DNA of 64,000 nucleotides from Pelagimonas sp. (GCA_025210455.1 JAOARQ010000002.1:269829-333828), one strand, 5' to 3'; shown: positions 53,654 through 62,223, counted from the first letter of the stretch. Notes: generated by a model not told the origin, from the letters alone. Made by a program: numbers and translations.

Positions 53654-54574
53654 ATGACCACTCAGGTTTTTGGCCATAAATCCCCCGATACTGACTCAAC
53701 CGGTTCCCCGATTGTCTGGGCCTGGTATCTGAACGAAATCAAAGGCGAAGCGGCAACGCCGGTGCTGCTGGGTGAGCCCAACACCGAAGCGGCCTTTATG
53801 CTACAGCACTGGGGGCTGGACAAACCGGCGATCATCGACGATGTGGCGGCGGATGCGCCGGTTGTGATTGTGGACACCAACAACCCCGCCGAACTGCCCG
53901 CCTCGATCAATTCAGCCGATATCCGCGCCATCATCGACCACCACAAGCTGGTGGGCGGTCTGGAAACCAAAGGCCCGATCGACATCACCATCCGCCCACT
54001 GGCCTGCACCGCGACCATCATGTACGATCTGATGGGGGACGATGCGGCAAAGATGCCGAAAGAGATCAAAGGCGCGGCGCTGACCTGCATCCTGTCTGAC
54101 ACGCTGGAATTCCGTTCCCCCACGACCACCGACCGTGACCGCGAAGTCGTGGCGGCACTGGCCGCGGATCTGGGTGTGGATGTGGCTGACTATGCGGCAA
54201 AAATGTTCGCGGCGAAATCTGATGTCTCGGCGTTCTCAGACGCAGAGCTGATCCGCATGGATTCGAAAGAATATGAAGTGGATGGCACCAAGTTCCGCGT
54301 GTCGGTTCTGGAAACCACCGCGCCAGAGATCCCGCTATCGCGCAAGGCCAGCCTGATGGAGACCTATACCACCGTCAAAGCCGAAGATGGTGTAGACGAA
54401 GTGCTGCTATTTGTAGTCGACATTCTGAAGGAAGAGGCCACATTGCTGGTGCCAAACGATCTGGTGAAAGGCGTGGCTGAGAAGAGCTTTGGCGCGACTG
54501 TCGAGGGCGACAGCGTGGTTCTGCCGGGCATCATGAGCCGAAAAAAGCAGATCATCCCGAACCTGAAGGTTTAA
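53654..54574 (+). CDS. ppaC: Manganese-dependent inorganic pyrophosphatase (family II)
   Basis: The 306-residue DHH-family enzyme hydrolyses pyrophosphate. The N-terminal DHH domain has GHKSPDTDSTGSPIVWAW and IRAIIDHHKLVGG (the DHH motif) and VDTNN; the C-terminal DHHA2 domain has LPGIMSRKKQIIPNL with the conserved Arg-Lys-Lys. Family II enzymes need Mn2+ or Co2+. They are less common in Gram-negatives than family I, but roseobacters often carry one. It stands alone with its own terminator. Confidence 0.93.
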   Translation: MTTQVFGHKSPDTDSTGSPIVWAWYLNEIKGEAATPVLLGEPNTEAAFMLQHWGLDKPAIIDDVAADAPVVIVDTNNPAELPASINSADIRAIIDHHKLVGGLETKGPIDITIRPLACTATIMYDLMGDDAAKMPKEIKGAALTCILSDTLEFRSPTTTDRDREVVAALAADLGVDVADYAAKMFAAKSDVSAFSDAELIRMDSKEYEVDGTKFRVSVLETTAPEIPLSRKASLMETYTTVKAEDGVDEVLLFVVDILKEEATLLVPNDLVKGVAEKSFGATVEGDSVVLPGIMSRKKQIIPNLKV

Positions 54575-54583
54575 GTGCTCTTG

Positions 54584-54643
54584 AGGGGTTGGGGCGCCGC
54601 CCCCTTCCCCTTCGGGGAATTCCCCCGAGGTATTTTGAGACCA
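54584..54643. repeat. GC-rich intergenic repeat of Rhodobacterales type
   Basis: The sequence runs through GGGGCGCCGCCCC, CCCCTTCGGGG and the tail CCCCCGAGGTATTTTGAG. Similar intergenic palindromes followed by a GAGGTATTTT-like tail are familiar from Rhodobacterales genomes. It has no coding capacity. Confidence 0.45.
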
Positions 54644-54655
54644 AAGAAGACAGAG

Positions 54656-54679
54656 GGCCGGGGCATTCCCGGCCTTTTT
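54656..54679 (+). terminator. Rho-independent terminator after ppaC
   Basis: A perfect 7-bp stem GGCCGGG/CCCGGCC with a five-base loop is followed by five T residues. Confidence 0.8.
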
Positions 54680-54693
54680 CCATGGCGAAAGGT

Positions 54694-55398
54694 CTATAGG
54701 GTGAAAGGCAAAGCCGCGCCGAGGCTGACGCCCTGAGGGGAGAGTTTGCAGGCGAAACTCAGGACTTCGACGCCTGTGGCCTGGGCGGATTTGAACGCGG
54801 CGACATAGGTGGGATCAATGTCAGCGGCGAGGGTCACGGAGGTGCAATCTGTGCGTTGGACCAGATAGAACATCACCGCGCGGTGGTCTGACTGCGCCAT
54901 GGCGGCCAGTTCGCCCAGATGTTTTGTGCCCCGCGCAGTGACGCTGTCGGGGAACTCTGCCAGACCGGGCTGGCGTGACAGCGTGACGGATTTGACTTCA
55001 ACGTAACAATCACGGCGGTTTGCGCCGGTGAGCAGGAAATCAATGCGGCTGTTTTCACCGTATTTGACTTCGGGACGGATCAGATCATATCCATCAAGGC
55101 CGGACACCTGACCGGCCATCAGCGCGGCTTTGAGCATCCGGTTGGGTACAGAGGTATCGACCCCGGTGAAATGCCCGCCGGGATGTTCCACCAGACGCCA
55201 GCCGAATTTGAGCTTTTTCTTTGGATCGTCGTTGGGTTCCAGCCAGATACGTTGACCTTCATCTTTCAGCCCCATCATTGAGCCGGGGTTGGCGATATGG
55301 GCGGTGATTTCGCGGCCGTCGTCCAGCCGGCAGTCCGCCAGAAAGCGTTTGTAGCGGCGGATCAGAGTGGCGGGGATCAGATCAGTTTGAAAGCGCAT
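54694..55398 (-). CDS. sfsA: SfsA family protein
   Basis: The 234-residue protein matches SfsA, once described as a sugar fermentation stimulation protein and now thought to have a nuclease-like fold. Key stretches are the N-terminal LIPATLIRRYKRFLADC, HIANPGSMMGL, and the central nuclease-like ENSRIDFLL with YVEVKSVTL. ATG 55398 is the most probable start; ATG 55401 is adjacent, and the frame is open to 55524 with no family similarity. It is divergent from the cinA-type gene by 48 bases. Confidence 0.9.
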   Translation of the reverse strand: MRFQTDLIPATLIRRYKRFLADCRLDDGREITAHIANPGSMMGLKDEGQRIWLEPNDDPKKKLKFGWRLVEHPGGHFTGVDTSVPNRMLKAALMAGQVSGLDGYDLIRPEVKYGENSRIDFLLTGANRRDCYVEVKSVTLSRQPGLAEFPDSVTARGTKHLGELAAMAQSDHRAVMFYLVQRTDCTSVTLAADIDPTYVAAFKSAQATGVEVLSFACKLSPQGVSLGAALPFTL

Positions 55399-55446
55399 CA
55401 TGCGCGCTCTATACCTGCCTTGAACTCTCACGCCAAGGAGGCCACC

Positions 55447-56166
55447 ATGCCCAACCCCCGTGCTGCAATGCTTGTGATCGGAGATGAGATCCTGTCCGGG
55501 CGGACCCGCGATGCCAATATGCATTATCTTGCCAATGAGTTCACCAAACAGGGCATTGATCTGAAAGAAGTGCGCGTGGTGTCAGACGAGGCAGAGGATA
55601 TTGTCGCGGCGTTGAATGCCCTGCGTGCGGCTTATGATGTTGTGGTCACATCGGGGGGGATTGGCCCGACCCATGATGACATCACTGCTGATTGTGTGGC
55701 ACAGGCCTTTGGCGCGCATATTGATGTGCGCGACGATGCCCGCGCGCTGTTGCAGGCGCATTATGATCGTCAGGGGGTTGAGTTCAACGCCGCCCGCCAG
55801 CGTATGGCGCGCATCCCGGATGGGGCCAGCCTGATTGATAATCCGGTGTCGATCGCGCCGGGCTTTAGCATGGAGAACGTGCATGTCATGGCCGGTGTTC
55901 CGGCGGTGTTTCAGGCCATGGTCGCCAGCTTGCTGCCCAGCCTGACGGGCGGCGATCCGGTCTTGTCGCAAAGCCTGCGCATTGATCGCGGAGAAGGTGA
56001 AATTGCTGAGCCGCTGGCCAATCTGGCTGCGAAATACCCCGAGCTGTCCTTTGGATCCTATCCGTTTCAGCGCAACGGGGTTTATGGGGCAAACATCGTT
56101 ATTCGCGGCACGGATGGCGGGCAGATTGATCACGCCATGGCAGAATTGACCCAGCTGTTTGACTAG
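55447..56166 (+). CDS. CinA N-terminal (MoCF-binding) domain protein
   Basis: A 239-residue competence/damage-inducible protein A of the short type: only the molybdopterin-binding fold is present. Signatures are VIGDEILSGRTRDANMHYLA and TSGGIGPTHDDITADCVAQA (each quoted at most 20 residues). The C-terminal amidohydrolase (PncC) domain of full CinA is absent, as in many alphaproteobacteria. AAGGAGG precedes ATG 55447. The stop TAG overlaps the boundary of the 53-base element: TA belongs to the target, and the G to the element. Confidence 0.87.
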   Translation: MPNPRAAMLVIGDEILSGRTRDANMHYLANEFTKQGIDLKEVRVVSDEAEDIVAALNALRAAYDVVVTSGGIGPTHDDITADCVAQAFGAHIDVRDDARALLQAHYDRQGVEFNAARQRMARIPDGASLIDNPVSIAPGFSMENVHVMAGVPAVFQAMVASLLPSLTGGDPVLSQSLRIDRGEGEIAEPLANLAAKYPELSFGSYPFQRNGVYGANIVIRGTDGGQIDHAMAELTQLFD

Positions 56167-56218
56167 GATCAGGAAAAAACTGAGCAACTGGTGGCGCAGA
56201 ATTAATGCATCCTGACCC
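56166..56218. mobile_element. 53-bp remnant of the same TA-flanked element
   Basis: The first eight bases, GGATCAGG, resemble the outer tip of the element at 26123 (GGGTCAGG); the remaining 45 bases match its extended right end (TGAGCAA ... GCATCCTGACCC) at most positions. TA flanks both ends (56164-56165 and 56219-56220). It is consistent with a deletion between the short direct repeats TCAGG at the tip and inside the element. It adjoins the cinA-type stop codon; the stop TAG survives with or without the insert. Confidence 0.8.
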
Positions 56219-56284
56219 TAGCCGGGCTTGCGTGCTGCGCCAACACGCGGCACTGTCGCGCCGACCACTTGCAGGGAGCTTCTC

Positions 56285-57028
56285 TTGGCACAACCGACCT
56301 TTGACCGCCTGATTGCCACCTTGGACGCCACATGGCCTGCTGCCGCCTATGTCGAGGCCGGTCCATGGATGCTGCGCGAAGGGCGTGGGGGCGGCAAGCG
56401 GGTGTCTGCGGCGACCGTCAGGGGGCCATGGCAGGAGGAAGATGTCAGCGCTGCAGAAAGCGCGATGAAGCTGATGGGACAGGATCCGCTGTTCATGATC
56501 CGTCATGGTGAAACCACATTGGATCACACGCTGGCGGATCGCGGCTATGACAGGGTGGATGCGACCAATCTCTGGCTGGCGGATATTGATCTGCTGTGTG
56601 ACCATGATCTGCCCCGCGTCACAGCCTTTGCCATCTGGGAACCTTTGGCCATCATGCGCGAGATCTGGCAGGCCGGAGGTGTGAACCGTGCGCGCCAAAA
56701 TGTGATGGAGCGTGCGCAGGGCCCAAAGACTGGCCTGTTTGGCAGGGTCAGCGATGCCCCGGGTGGCGCAGGTTTCTGTGCAGTCCACGATGGGATCGCC
56801 ATGGTTCATGCGCTTGAAATCAAAGAAGAACATCGCGGCAAAGGTCTGGGCGCCTGGATGATGCGCTGTGCGGCCCTTTGGGCCAGATCGCAGGGCGCGC
56901 GCTGGATCACCCTGGCCGCGACCGAGCAGAACCTTGCCGCAACCCGCCTGTACACCACCTTGCAGATGCAGGTGGTCGGGCGGTACCATTACCGCATTCA
57001 GCATGATCAAAAAAGCGAGACCGCGTGA
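56285..57028 (+). CDS. GNAT-family N-acetyltransferase
   Basis: The 247-residue protein has a C-terminal GNAT fold (about 140-240). Motif A is ALEIKEEHRGKGLGAWMM, followed by AATEQNLAATRLYTTL and the final GRYHYRI strand. The N-terminal half is less conserved. The acceptor is unknown. The TTG at 56285 was chosen since AGGGAGC lies ahead at about five bases; the open frame begins earlier, at 56228, close to the mobile-element remnant. Its stop overlaps the start of the CMD-family gene. Confidence 0.8.
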   Translation: MAQPTFDRLIATLDATWPAAAYVEAGPWMLREGRGGGKRVSAATVRGPWQEEDVSAAESAMKLMGQDPLFMIRHGETTLDHTLADRGYDRVDATNLWLADIDLLCDHDLPRVTAFAIWEPLAIMREIWQAGGVNRARQNVMERAQGPKTGLFGRVSDAPGGAGFCAVHDGIAMVHALEIKEEHRGKGLGAWMMRCAALWARSQGARWITLAATEQNLAATRLYTTLQMQVVGRYHYRIQHDQKSETA

Positions 57029-57597
57029 CAGATCGCCCCCTTCCCACCGCCTTGAACCTGCCGATGGCAGATCCGCTGCCAGAGGATACGCAGCGCTATT
57101 TTGACGTCTGTCAGGAAAAGCTGGGGATGGTTCCCAATGTGCTGCAGGCCTATGCGTTTGATATCAACAAGCTGAACGCATTTACCGCGCTTTATAACGA
57201 GCTGATGCTGGCGGAAAGTGGCGTCACCAAGCTGGAGCGCGAGTTGATCGCAGTGGTCGTATCTTCGATCAACAAATGCTTCTATTGTCTGACGGCCCAT
57301 GGTCAGGCGGTGCGCGAACTGTCAGGCGACCCGATGCTGGGGGAAATGATGGTGATGAACTGGCGTGTCGCTGATCTTTCGGCCCGCCAGCGTGCCATGC
57401 TGAACTTTGCGGAAAAGGTCACCAAATCTTCGGCCGAGATTGCCGAATATGACCGCGAAGCGCTACGCGACGTGGGCTTTAGTGATCGTGACATCTGGGA
57501 CATCACCAATGTCATCGGCTTTTTCAACATGACCAACCGGGTGGCTTCCGCCACTGATATGCGGCCGAATGACGAATATCACGCGCGTAACCGCTAA
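57025..57597 (+). CDS. Carboxymuconolactone decarboxylase/AhpD-like peroxidase-related protein
   Basis: The 190-residue protein carries the AhpD-type motif with Cys85, Cys88 and His92 in NKCFYCLTAHG, in the uncharacterised peroxidase-related group. Such proteins can reduce peroxides by a thiol mechanism with a helper reductase. The start GTG lies within the GNAT stop (GTGA). The gene ends inside the OmpA-type gene that follows, with a 29-base overlap. Confidence 0.88.
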   Translation: MTDRPLPTALNLPMADPLPEDTQRYFDVCQEKLGMVPNVLQAYAFDINKLNAFTALYNELMLAESGVTKLERELIAVVVSSINKCFYCLTAHGQAVRELSGDPMLGEMMVMNWRVADLSARQRAMLNFAEKVTKSSAEIAEYDREALRDVGFSDRDIWDITNVIGFFNMTNRVASATDMRPNDEYHARNR

Positions 57598-58504
57598 GCT
57601 GTGCCTGCTGGGGGGCCTCTGTGGCTGGGCTGCGGGGGCGGCAGCGCAGGATCTGGTGCTGCCTGCCGGGGCAAGTTCGAGCTATTCAACAGTCAATGAA
57701 ACGGGCGCCTATGCGGTGCCAATTGGCCCATGGAAAACAGAAGGTGGCATTCCAACGCAACGGATCGAAGGGCGGGTTCAACTGGATGCCTGGCGCATTC
57801 AGGGCACCGACCAAAGCCCGCTGGAACTAACAAGACCCCTGCGCGACAGGCTGCGGGCGGATGGGTTTGAAATCCAGCTGGACTGCGCCACTTCTGCCTG
57901 CGGTGGGTTCGATTTTCGCTTTGAAACGTTGGTGCTGCCCGCGCCCGAGATGTTCGTCAATCTGATTGATTATCAGTTTGTCTCTGCGATTTCTTCCGAT
58001 GGCGGGGCGGTGACGCTGCTGGCCAGCCGGGACAATAGTTTCAGCTATCTTCAGATCATCCGCGCAGGCAATGTCGTGGTTTCGGAACCACAGGTGGCAG
58101 CCGCCCCTGCCCCACAGCCCGCCAAGGCCGGATCGCTGACAGAGCAGCTTGAACTCAGCGGCCATGCGATTCTGGCGGATCTTGTGTTTCAAAGCGGGTC
58201 GTCTGATCTGGGGGCAGGTACGTTCCAGTCACTGAACGAAATCGCAGCCTATCTGGAACCAAGACCAGGTCTGCGTATTTTGCTGGTGGGGCATACGGAC
58301 GCGACAGGATCGCTGGATGCGAATCAGGCGGTTTCGCTGCGCCGTGCCGAATCCGCTCGTCAAAAGCTGCTGGATCTGGGCGTGAATGCGAATCAGATCG
58401 CCGCGCATGGCGCCGGATACCTTGCACCCGTTGCATCCAATCTGTCGCAAGAGGGCCGCACGGCCAACCGCCGCATCGAGGCCGTGGTGTTACCGCTGAA
58501 ATAG
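57569..58504 (+). CDS. OmpA-family outer-membrane/peptidoglycan-linked protein
   Basis: A 311-residue protein with a signal peptide (about 1-26, ending GAAAQ). The middle third has a beta-rich domain of unknown fold; the C-terminal 110 residues form an OmpA-like domain (LVFQSGSSDLG, GHTDATGSLDANQAVSLRRA, and NRRIEAVVLP). It likely anchors the outer membrane to peptidoglycan. The ATG overlaps the upstream CMD-family gene by 29 bases, an unusually long overlap; a later start cannot be excluded. It converges on the small Gly-rich protein gene. Confidence 0.83.
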   Translation: MTNITRVTAKLCLLGGLCGWAAGAAAQDLVLPAGASSSYSTVNETGAYAVPIGPWKTEGGIPTQRIEGRVQLDAWRIQGTDQSPLELTRPLRDRLRADGFEIQLDCATSACGGFDFRFETLVLPAPEMFVNLIDYQFVSAISSDGGAVTLLASRDNSFSYLQIIRAGNVVVSEPQVAAAPAPQPAKAGSLTEQLELSGHAILADLVFQSGSSDLGAGTFQSLNEIAAYLEPRPGLRILLVGHTDATGSLDANQAVSLRRAESARQKLLDLGVNANQIAAHGAGYLAPVASNLSQEGRTANRRIEAVVLPLK

Positions 58505-58527
58505 ACCCAGACATAAGAACATGAAAA

Positions 58528-58549
58528 AGCCCCACCATCTGGCGGGGCT
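58528..58549. terminator. Bidirectional terminator between OmpA gene and Gly-rich gene
   Basis: AGCCCC and GGGGCT pair around a ten-base loop with two extra inner G-C pairs. Five T residues follow on the minus strand, so it best ends the leftward Gly-rich gene transcript. Confidence 0.6.
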
Positions 58550-58594
58550 GTTCATTATTCGGATCACAGACGGAAACCCCGCCCGATCAGCTAT

Positions 58595-58939
58595 TTACTG
58601 GCCATAAACCGACATAAAGCCCGCAACAGCGTTCGAGCTGAAAGTGCCGATCACAGTACCACCGGCAGTTCTCAGCGTCACGCCACCACCAGCTGAAGGT
58701 GTGCCGACAACGACGACACCGCCGCCATCACCACCGCCAGTGGTGCCACCACCGACAACTGAGCCACCGCCAGTATTCACAAGTGTCTGAATCACCGCCG
58801 CAAAGGCATTTGCAGTGGCCACAGATGTGGTGTCAGAAACCGGGGCCGCCGCATTGGTCGGGCCACCCGCAAAAGTCGCAACTGCAGAAGAAAGAACAAC
58901 TGCCGCTGCCAGAGAAGTCGTTTTCACAACCTTAAACAT
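58595..58939 (-). CDS. Small secreted Gly/Val-rich protein
   Basis: The 114-residue product has a signal peptide (about 1-24, ending ATFAGG). Its middle is a low-complexity GGGSVVGGGTTGGGDGGG stretch followed by VVVVG, and the end is TFSSNAVAGFMSVYGQ. I find no known family. The composition resembles structural or adhesive surface proteins or a fibre subunit. It is encoded 18 bases downstream of the beta-barrel protein gene on the same strand, so the two are likely produced together. Confidence 0.68.
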   Translation of the reverse strand: MFKVVKTTSLAAAVVLSSAVATFAGGPTNAAAPVSDTTSVATANAFAAVIQTLVNTGGGSVVGGGTTGGGDGGGVVVVGTPSAGGGVTLRTAGGTVIGTFSSNAVAGFMSVYGQ

Positions 58940-58957
58940 TCAAAATTCTCCTAAAAC

Positions 58958-59740
58958 TTAGAAGCTATAACCAGCCGACAGGGCAAACTGACGACGCTTG
59001 GTGTTTTCTGTTACGTCATAAACACCTGCGGTGATACCGACACGGTCCAGACCAGGAATGGATGTCGACATGCCGACGTTCAGCTGTGTCTGGGTTGCTG
59101 ACATGCTGACCGACAGACGTTCTGCCAGACCAACACCGACACCAAGAACGACGCCTTCTTCGGTTTTGCCGGAACCATCATCTTTCCGCTTGGTATTTGT
59201 ACCATATCCAAGGGTGATTTGCACAGGAAACTCGCCGCGCTTTGAATCAATCGCTGTCAGGTGCGAAACCTGGAACGAGTAAGTTTCCTTTGAGCCTTTG
59301 GTCGGACCCCATGTGCCGAGATTGCCCGCAGAGACACCAACGAAAGTCGCGGACTTACCGCCAGCGCGAACCAGACGCGATGCGCTCAGGAAGAAGGACC
59401 CTGCATCACCAACCGGATTGGTACCAGTAATGGCAACACCGAAGGTCAGGCTCACGTTGTCCACTGGGTTACCAATGGTGTAGCCCAGAGCGAAATCGCC
59501 ATCTGCCGCTTTACCTTTGATACCATCACGAGGTGTCGACAGAGTTGCGGAAACAAAACCAGTCTTCCCAGGTGCGGCAACAGCCGAAGGTGCACCAAAT
59601 GTCCCGGGGAAGGCACGGAATGTTGTCTTCTGTTGCGGAGCTTGTACCGTTTCAACCGTTTGCGCAGCAGCCTCTTGGCCGGCCATGCTGAGTGTCAGCG
59701 CGAGCGAAGCCAGGGCCCCGCCAAAAATAGATTTTTTCAT
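58958..59740 (-). CDS. Putative outer-membrane beta-barrel protein
   Basis: The 260-residue protein has a signal peptide (about 1-30) and a mature chain made mainly of alternating amphipathic strands such as LGYTIGNPVDNVSLTFGVAI and RQFALSAGYSF. The last residue is Phe, the typical outer-membrane insertion signal for barrels. No porin family could be named. The ATG at 59740 is used; the frame is open 12 bases upstream. It is followed by the small Gly-rich gene. Its place just downstream (in genome order) of rplA is coincidental; a terminator stands between. Confidence 0.7.
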   Translation of the reverse strand: MKKSIFGGALASLALTLSMAGQEAAAQTVETVQAPQQKTTFRAFPGTFGAPSAVAAPGKTGFVSATLSTPRDGIKGKAADGDFALGYTIGNPVDNVSLTFGVAITGTNPVGDAGSFFLSASRLVRAGGKSATFVGVSAGNLGTWGPTKGSKETYSFQVSHLTAIDSKRGEFPVQITLGYGTNTKRKDDGSGKTEEGVVLGVGVGLAERLSVSMSATQTQLNVGMSTSIPGLDRVGITAGVYDVTENTKRRQFALSAGYSF

Positions 59741-59834
59741 TTGTAGCCTCAAAACTCTAATCGGGACAATCGCACAATTTTAACACACAAACCGAGCCCC
59801 ACCTAGAGCCGGTGAATACATCAAACAAAAAACA

Positions 59835-59858
59835 GGGCCACCCAAAGTTGGGTGGCCC
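59835..59858 (-). terminator. Rho-independent terminator after rplA
   Basis: A perfect 11-bp stem GGGCCACCCAA/TTGGGTGGCCC with a two-base loop (more likely a nine-bp stem with a larger loop); on the minus strand it is followed by TGTTTTTTG. Confidence 0.85.
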
Positions 59859-59884
59859 ATTAATATTTTTAGCTTTGTGTTTGT

Positions 59885-60583
59885 TTATTGTGCCGCTGCG
59901 GCAGCCACATCCAAAGTGATGCCCGGACCCATTGTAGAGGACAGAGCGATCTTTTTCATATAGGTGCCTTTCGCGCCCGACGGCTTGGCCGCCGACACAG
60001 CTGCGATAAAGGCGCGGATGTTTTCTACCAGCTTGGCTTCGTCAAAAGACGCTTTGCCAACACCAGCGTGAACCACACCACCTTTTTCAGCGCGGAACTG
60101 AACCTGACCGCCTTTGGCGTCTTTCACAGCCTGAGCGACATCCATGGTCACGGTGCCAACCTTCGGGTTTGGCATCAGGTTGCGCGGGCCCAGAACTTTA
60201 CCCAGACGGCCAACGATGGGCATCATGTCCGGGGTCGCGATGCAGCGATCAAATTCAATGGTGCCGCCCTGAACGGTTTCCATCAGATCTTCTGCGCCGA
60301 TGATGTCTGCGCCTGCTTCTTTCGCTTCGTCAGCTTTCGGGCCACGGGCGAAAACAGCAACGCGAACCGATTTACCTGTGCCGTTTGGCAGGCTTACGGT
60401 GCCGCGCACGTTCTGGTCAGCGTGACGGGTGTCAACGCCCAGAGACATTGCGATCTCGATGGTTTCGTCGAATTTTGCATTGGCGTTGGATTTGATCAGC
60501 GCCACAGCTTCTTCAACGGTGACGTCGGCTTTGCCAGCGAATGCTTCGCGCGCTGCGCGGGTACGTTTTCCGAGTTTTGCCAT
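59885..60583 (-). CDS. rplA: 50S ribosomal protein L1
   Basis: The 232-residue protein forms the L1 stalk of the large subunit and, in many bacteria, represses its own operon by binding the L11 leader. Typical sequences are [23 protein letters not shown] start (shortened here), [20 protein letters not shown] (20 residues), [15 protein letters not shown] and [10 protein letters not shown] at the end. It follows rplK by four bases. Confidence 0.97.
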   Translation of the reverse strand: MAKLGKRTRAAREAFAGKADVTVEEAVALIKSNANAKFDETIEIAMSLGVDTRHADQNVRGTVSLPNGTGKSVRVAVFARGPKADEAKEAGADIIGAEDLMETVQGGTIEFDRCIATPDMMPIVGRLGKVLGPRNLMPNPKVGTVTMDVAQAVKDAKGGQVQFRAEKGGVVHAGVGKASFDEAKLVENIRAFIAAVSAAKPSGAKGTYMKKIALSSTMGPGITLDVAAAAAQ

Positions 60584-60587
60584 GATC

Positions 60588-61040
60588 TTAGCCTTTCACC
60601 TCGATGCCCATCGACCGGGCCGAGCCCAGGATGATCTGCATTGCTGCTTCGACGTCATTCGCCGACAGGTCTTTCATCTTGGCTTCCGCGATTTCGCGCA
60701 CCTGCGCGGCGGTCACGGTTGCAACGGTCTCACGGCCGGGGTTTTCGGCACCACGAGGACGGTTACGCTTGCCAACCGGCTTCAGACCAGCTGCTTTTTT
60801 CAGGTAGTAAGACGCAGGCGGCGTCTTGATGTCCATGGTGAAGGACTTGTCCTGATAGTAGGTGATCACGGTCGGGCACGGCGCGCCGGGCTCCATTTCC
60901 TGTGTCTTGGCGTTGAACGCCTTACAGAATTCCATGATGTTGATACCGCGCTGACCCAGCGCAGGGCCAACAGGCGGTGAGGGGTTGGCTTTACCTGCAG
61001 GGATCTGCAGCTTCATGGTGCCAGCAAGCTTCTTTGCCAC
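60588..61040 (-). CDS. rplK: 50S ribosomal protein L11
   Basis: This 150-residue protein is part of the GTPase-associated centre of the large subunit and is needed for RelA-type stringent activation. It begins [20 protein letters not shown], followed by [15 protein letters not shown] and the C-terminal rRNA-binding domain ending [12 protein letters not shown]. The ribosome site GGAG lies close ahead. It has its own promoter and leader hairpin, separate from nusG. Confidence 0.97.
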   Translation of the reverse strand: MAKKLAGTMKLQIPAGKANPSPPVGPALGQRGINIMEFCKAFNAKTQEMEPGAPCPTVITYYQDKSFTMDIKTPPASYYLKKAAGLKPVGKRNRPRGAENPGRETVATVTAAQVREIAEAKMKDLSANDVEAAMQIILGSARSMGIEVKG

Positions 61041-61060
61041 GGGCTTTCTCCTTTACAACA

Positions 61061-61083
61061 CCTTCGCACACGCGTGGCGAAGG
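61061..61083 (-). promoter_or_regulatory. Leader hairpin before rplK
   Basis: A perfect 7-bp stem CCTTCGC/GCGAAGG with a nine-base loop lies 21 bases upstream of the rplK start. L1 represses translation through a leader structure in E. coli; a similar role here is inference. Confidence 0.45.
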
Positions 61084-61166
61084 CAGGTTATGTTGCGTGG
61101 TCAGGGTCAGACGTCGCGACGCCCTTGCCTCCCACTGCGGATTCGCCGCTCGCGCGACGAGATGGT

Positions 61167-61195
61167 CAGTTACACCGCCCGCCCCCGTTTGACAA
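61167..61195 (-). promoter_or_regulatory. Sigma-70 promoter for rplK-rplA
   Basis: On the minus strand TTGTCA (61190-61195) and TAACTG (61167-61172) are separated by exactly 17 GC-rich bases, about 130 bases before rplK. Confidence 0.55.
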
Positions 61196-61228
61196 GGGTC
61201 AGACAGCGCAACGCGCCATAAAACAAAA

Positions 61229-61247
61229 GCGCGGGACAGACCCGCGC
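61229..61247 (-). terminator. Rho-independent terminator after nusG
   Basis: A perfect 7-bp stem GCGCGGG/CCCGCGC with a five-base loop; on the minus strand it is followed by TTTTGTTTT. It separates secE-nusG from rplK-rplA. Confidence 0.85.
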
Positions 61248-61311
61248 CTTTCCATCAGCTGTGCCCCCAAAGGTGGGGCCATTCTGGCCCCGGGGTCACT
61301 TCTGCAACCCG

Positions 61312-61848
61312 TTACGCGATGTCTTTGGACACCTGCGTAAAACTCAGGTTCACCGGGGTTTCGCGGCCAAAGATCGACACCGAAACGCTCAGGCGCTGAT
61401 TCTCATCATCAACTTCTTCGACCAGACCGTCAAACCCTTCAAAGGCCCCGTCGTTAACCTTGACCTTTTCACCCACTTCAAAGGTGATCAGGGTGCGCGG
61501 CGCTTCTTCGTTCTCCTGCACGCGCCCAAGGATCGCCTCGACCTCGGCATCACGCATAGGCATCGGGCGCCCCTGCGGACCAAGGAACCCCGTCACGCGG
61601 TTGATCGAGTTCACAAGGTGATAGCTCTGGTCGGACATTTCCATATGCACCAGCACATAACCCGGCATAAAGCGACGCTCAGTGGTCACCTTTTTGCCAC
61701 GGCGCACTTCGATCACCTCTTCGGTGGGCACCAGCACTTCGTCGATCTGTTCTGTCAGACCCTGCTCTTCCGCCGATTGACGGATCTGCTCGGCGATTTT
61801 CTTCTCGAAGTTCGAGAGAACGCTCACAGAATACCACCGCTTCGCCAT
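61312..61848 (-). CDS. nusG: Transcription termination/antitermination protein NusG
   Basis: The 178-residue factor binds RNA polymerase and links it to Rho or to the ribosome. The NGN domain has KRWYSVSVLSNFEKKIAEQI, and the KOW domain (about 125-178) has FEVGEKVKVNDGAFEGFDG. VLVHMEMSDQSYHLV and FLGPQGRPMPM are also in place. It follows secE, with a hairpin between; both are transcribed leftward. Confidence 0.96.
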   Translation of the reverse strand: MAKRWYSVSVLSNFEKKIAEQIRQSAEEQGLTEQIDEVLVPTEEVIEVRRGKKVTTERRFMPGYVLVHMEMSDQSYHLVNSINRVTGFLGPQGRPMPMRDAEVEAILGRVQENEEAPRTLITFEVGEKVKVNDGAFEGFDGLVEEVDDENQRLSVSVSIFGRETPVNLSFTQVSKDIA

Positions 61849-61896
61849 GAGGCCACCTTTTGCTATCTATCCGGCGCATTTTGCGCCCTAAATAAA

Positions 61897-61928
61897 AAAC
61901 CGGCGTGCGACTCAAACCGTCACACGCC
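61897..61928 (-). terminator. Terminator-like hairpin between secE and nusG
   Basis: On the minus strand a 10-bp stem GGCGTGTGAC/GTCGCACGCC with one mismatch is followed by GGTTTTTTATTT. It may reduce read-through from secE into nusG. Confidence 0.65.
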
Positions 61929-61996
61929 CGCTCAACATCACGTTGGGTTCTACCTGTGTCACGCAGGGGTTTCAAGCCCCGCATGTCAAAGCAGAA

Positions 61997-62194
61997 TCAG
62001 CTGACCGCACCCAGCAGCATCTGAATGCCACCACGGATTAGCAGATCGACAAGCGCAAAGAACACGGCAGTCAGCGCGGCCATGATAAAGACCATCACAG
62101 TGGTCAGCATCACTTCGCGGCGGGTCGGCCAGACGATCTTGGAAACCTCGGCGCGCACCTGCTGGATGAACTGAAGGGGATTTGTGGTAGCCAT
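61997..62194 (-). CDS. secE: Protein translocase subunit SecE
   Basis: A 65-residue membrane subunit of the SecYEG channel. It has the short alphaproteobacterial form with a single membrane helix, preceded by the conserved amphipathic segment FIQQVRAEVSKIVWPTRREV. ATG 62194 is preferred to the adjacent TTG at 62197. It has its own promoter-like sequence, since an unrelated gene sits between it and tRNA-Trp. Confidence 0.94.
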   Translation of the reverse strand: MATTNPLQFIQQVRAEVSKIVWPTRREVMLTTVMVFIMAALTAVFFALVDLLIRGGIQMLLGAVS

Positions 62195-62223
62195 CAATGT
62201 CTTTCCTCAGAGGGTCAGGGGGT

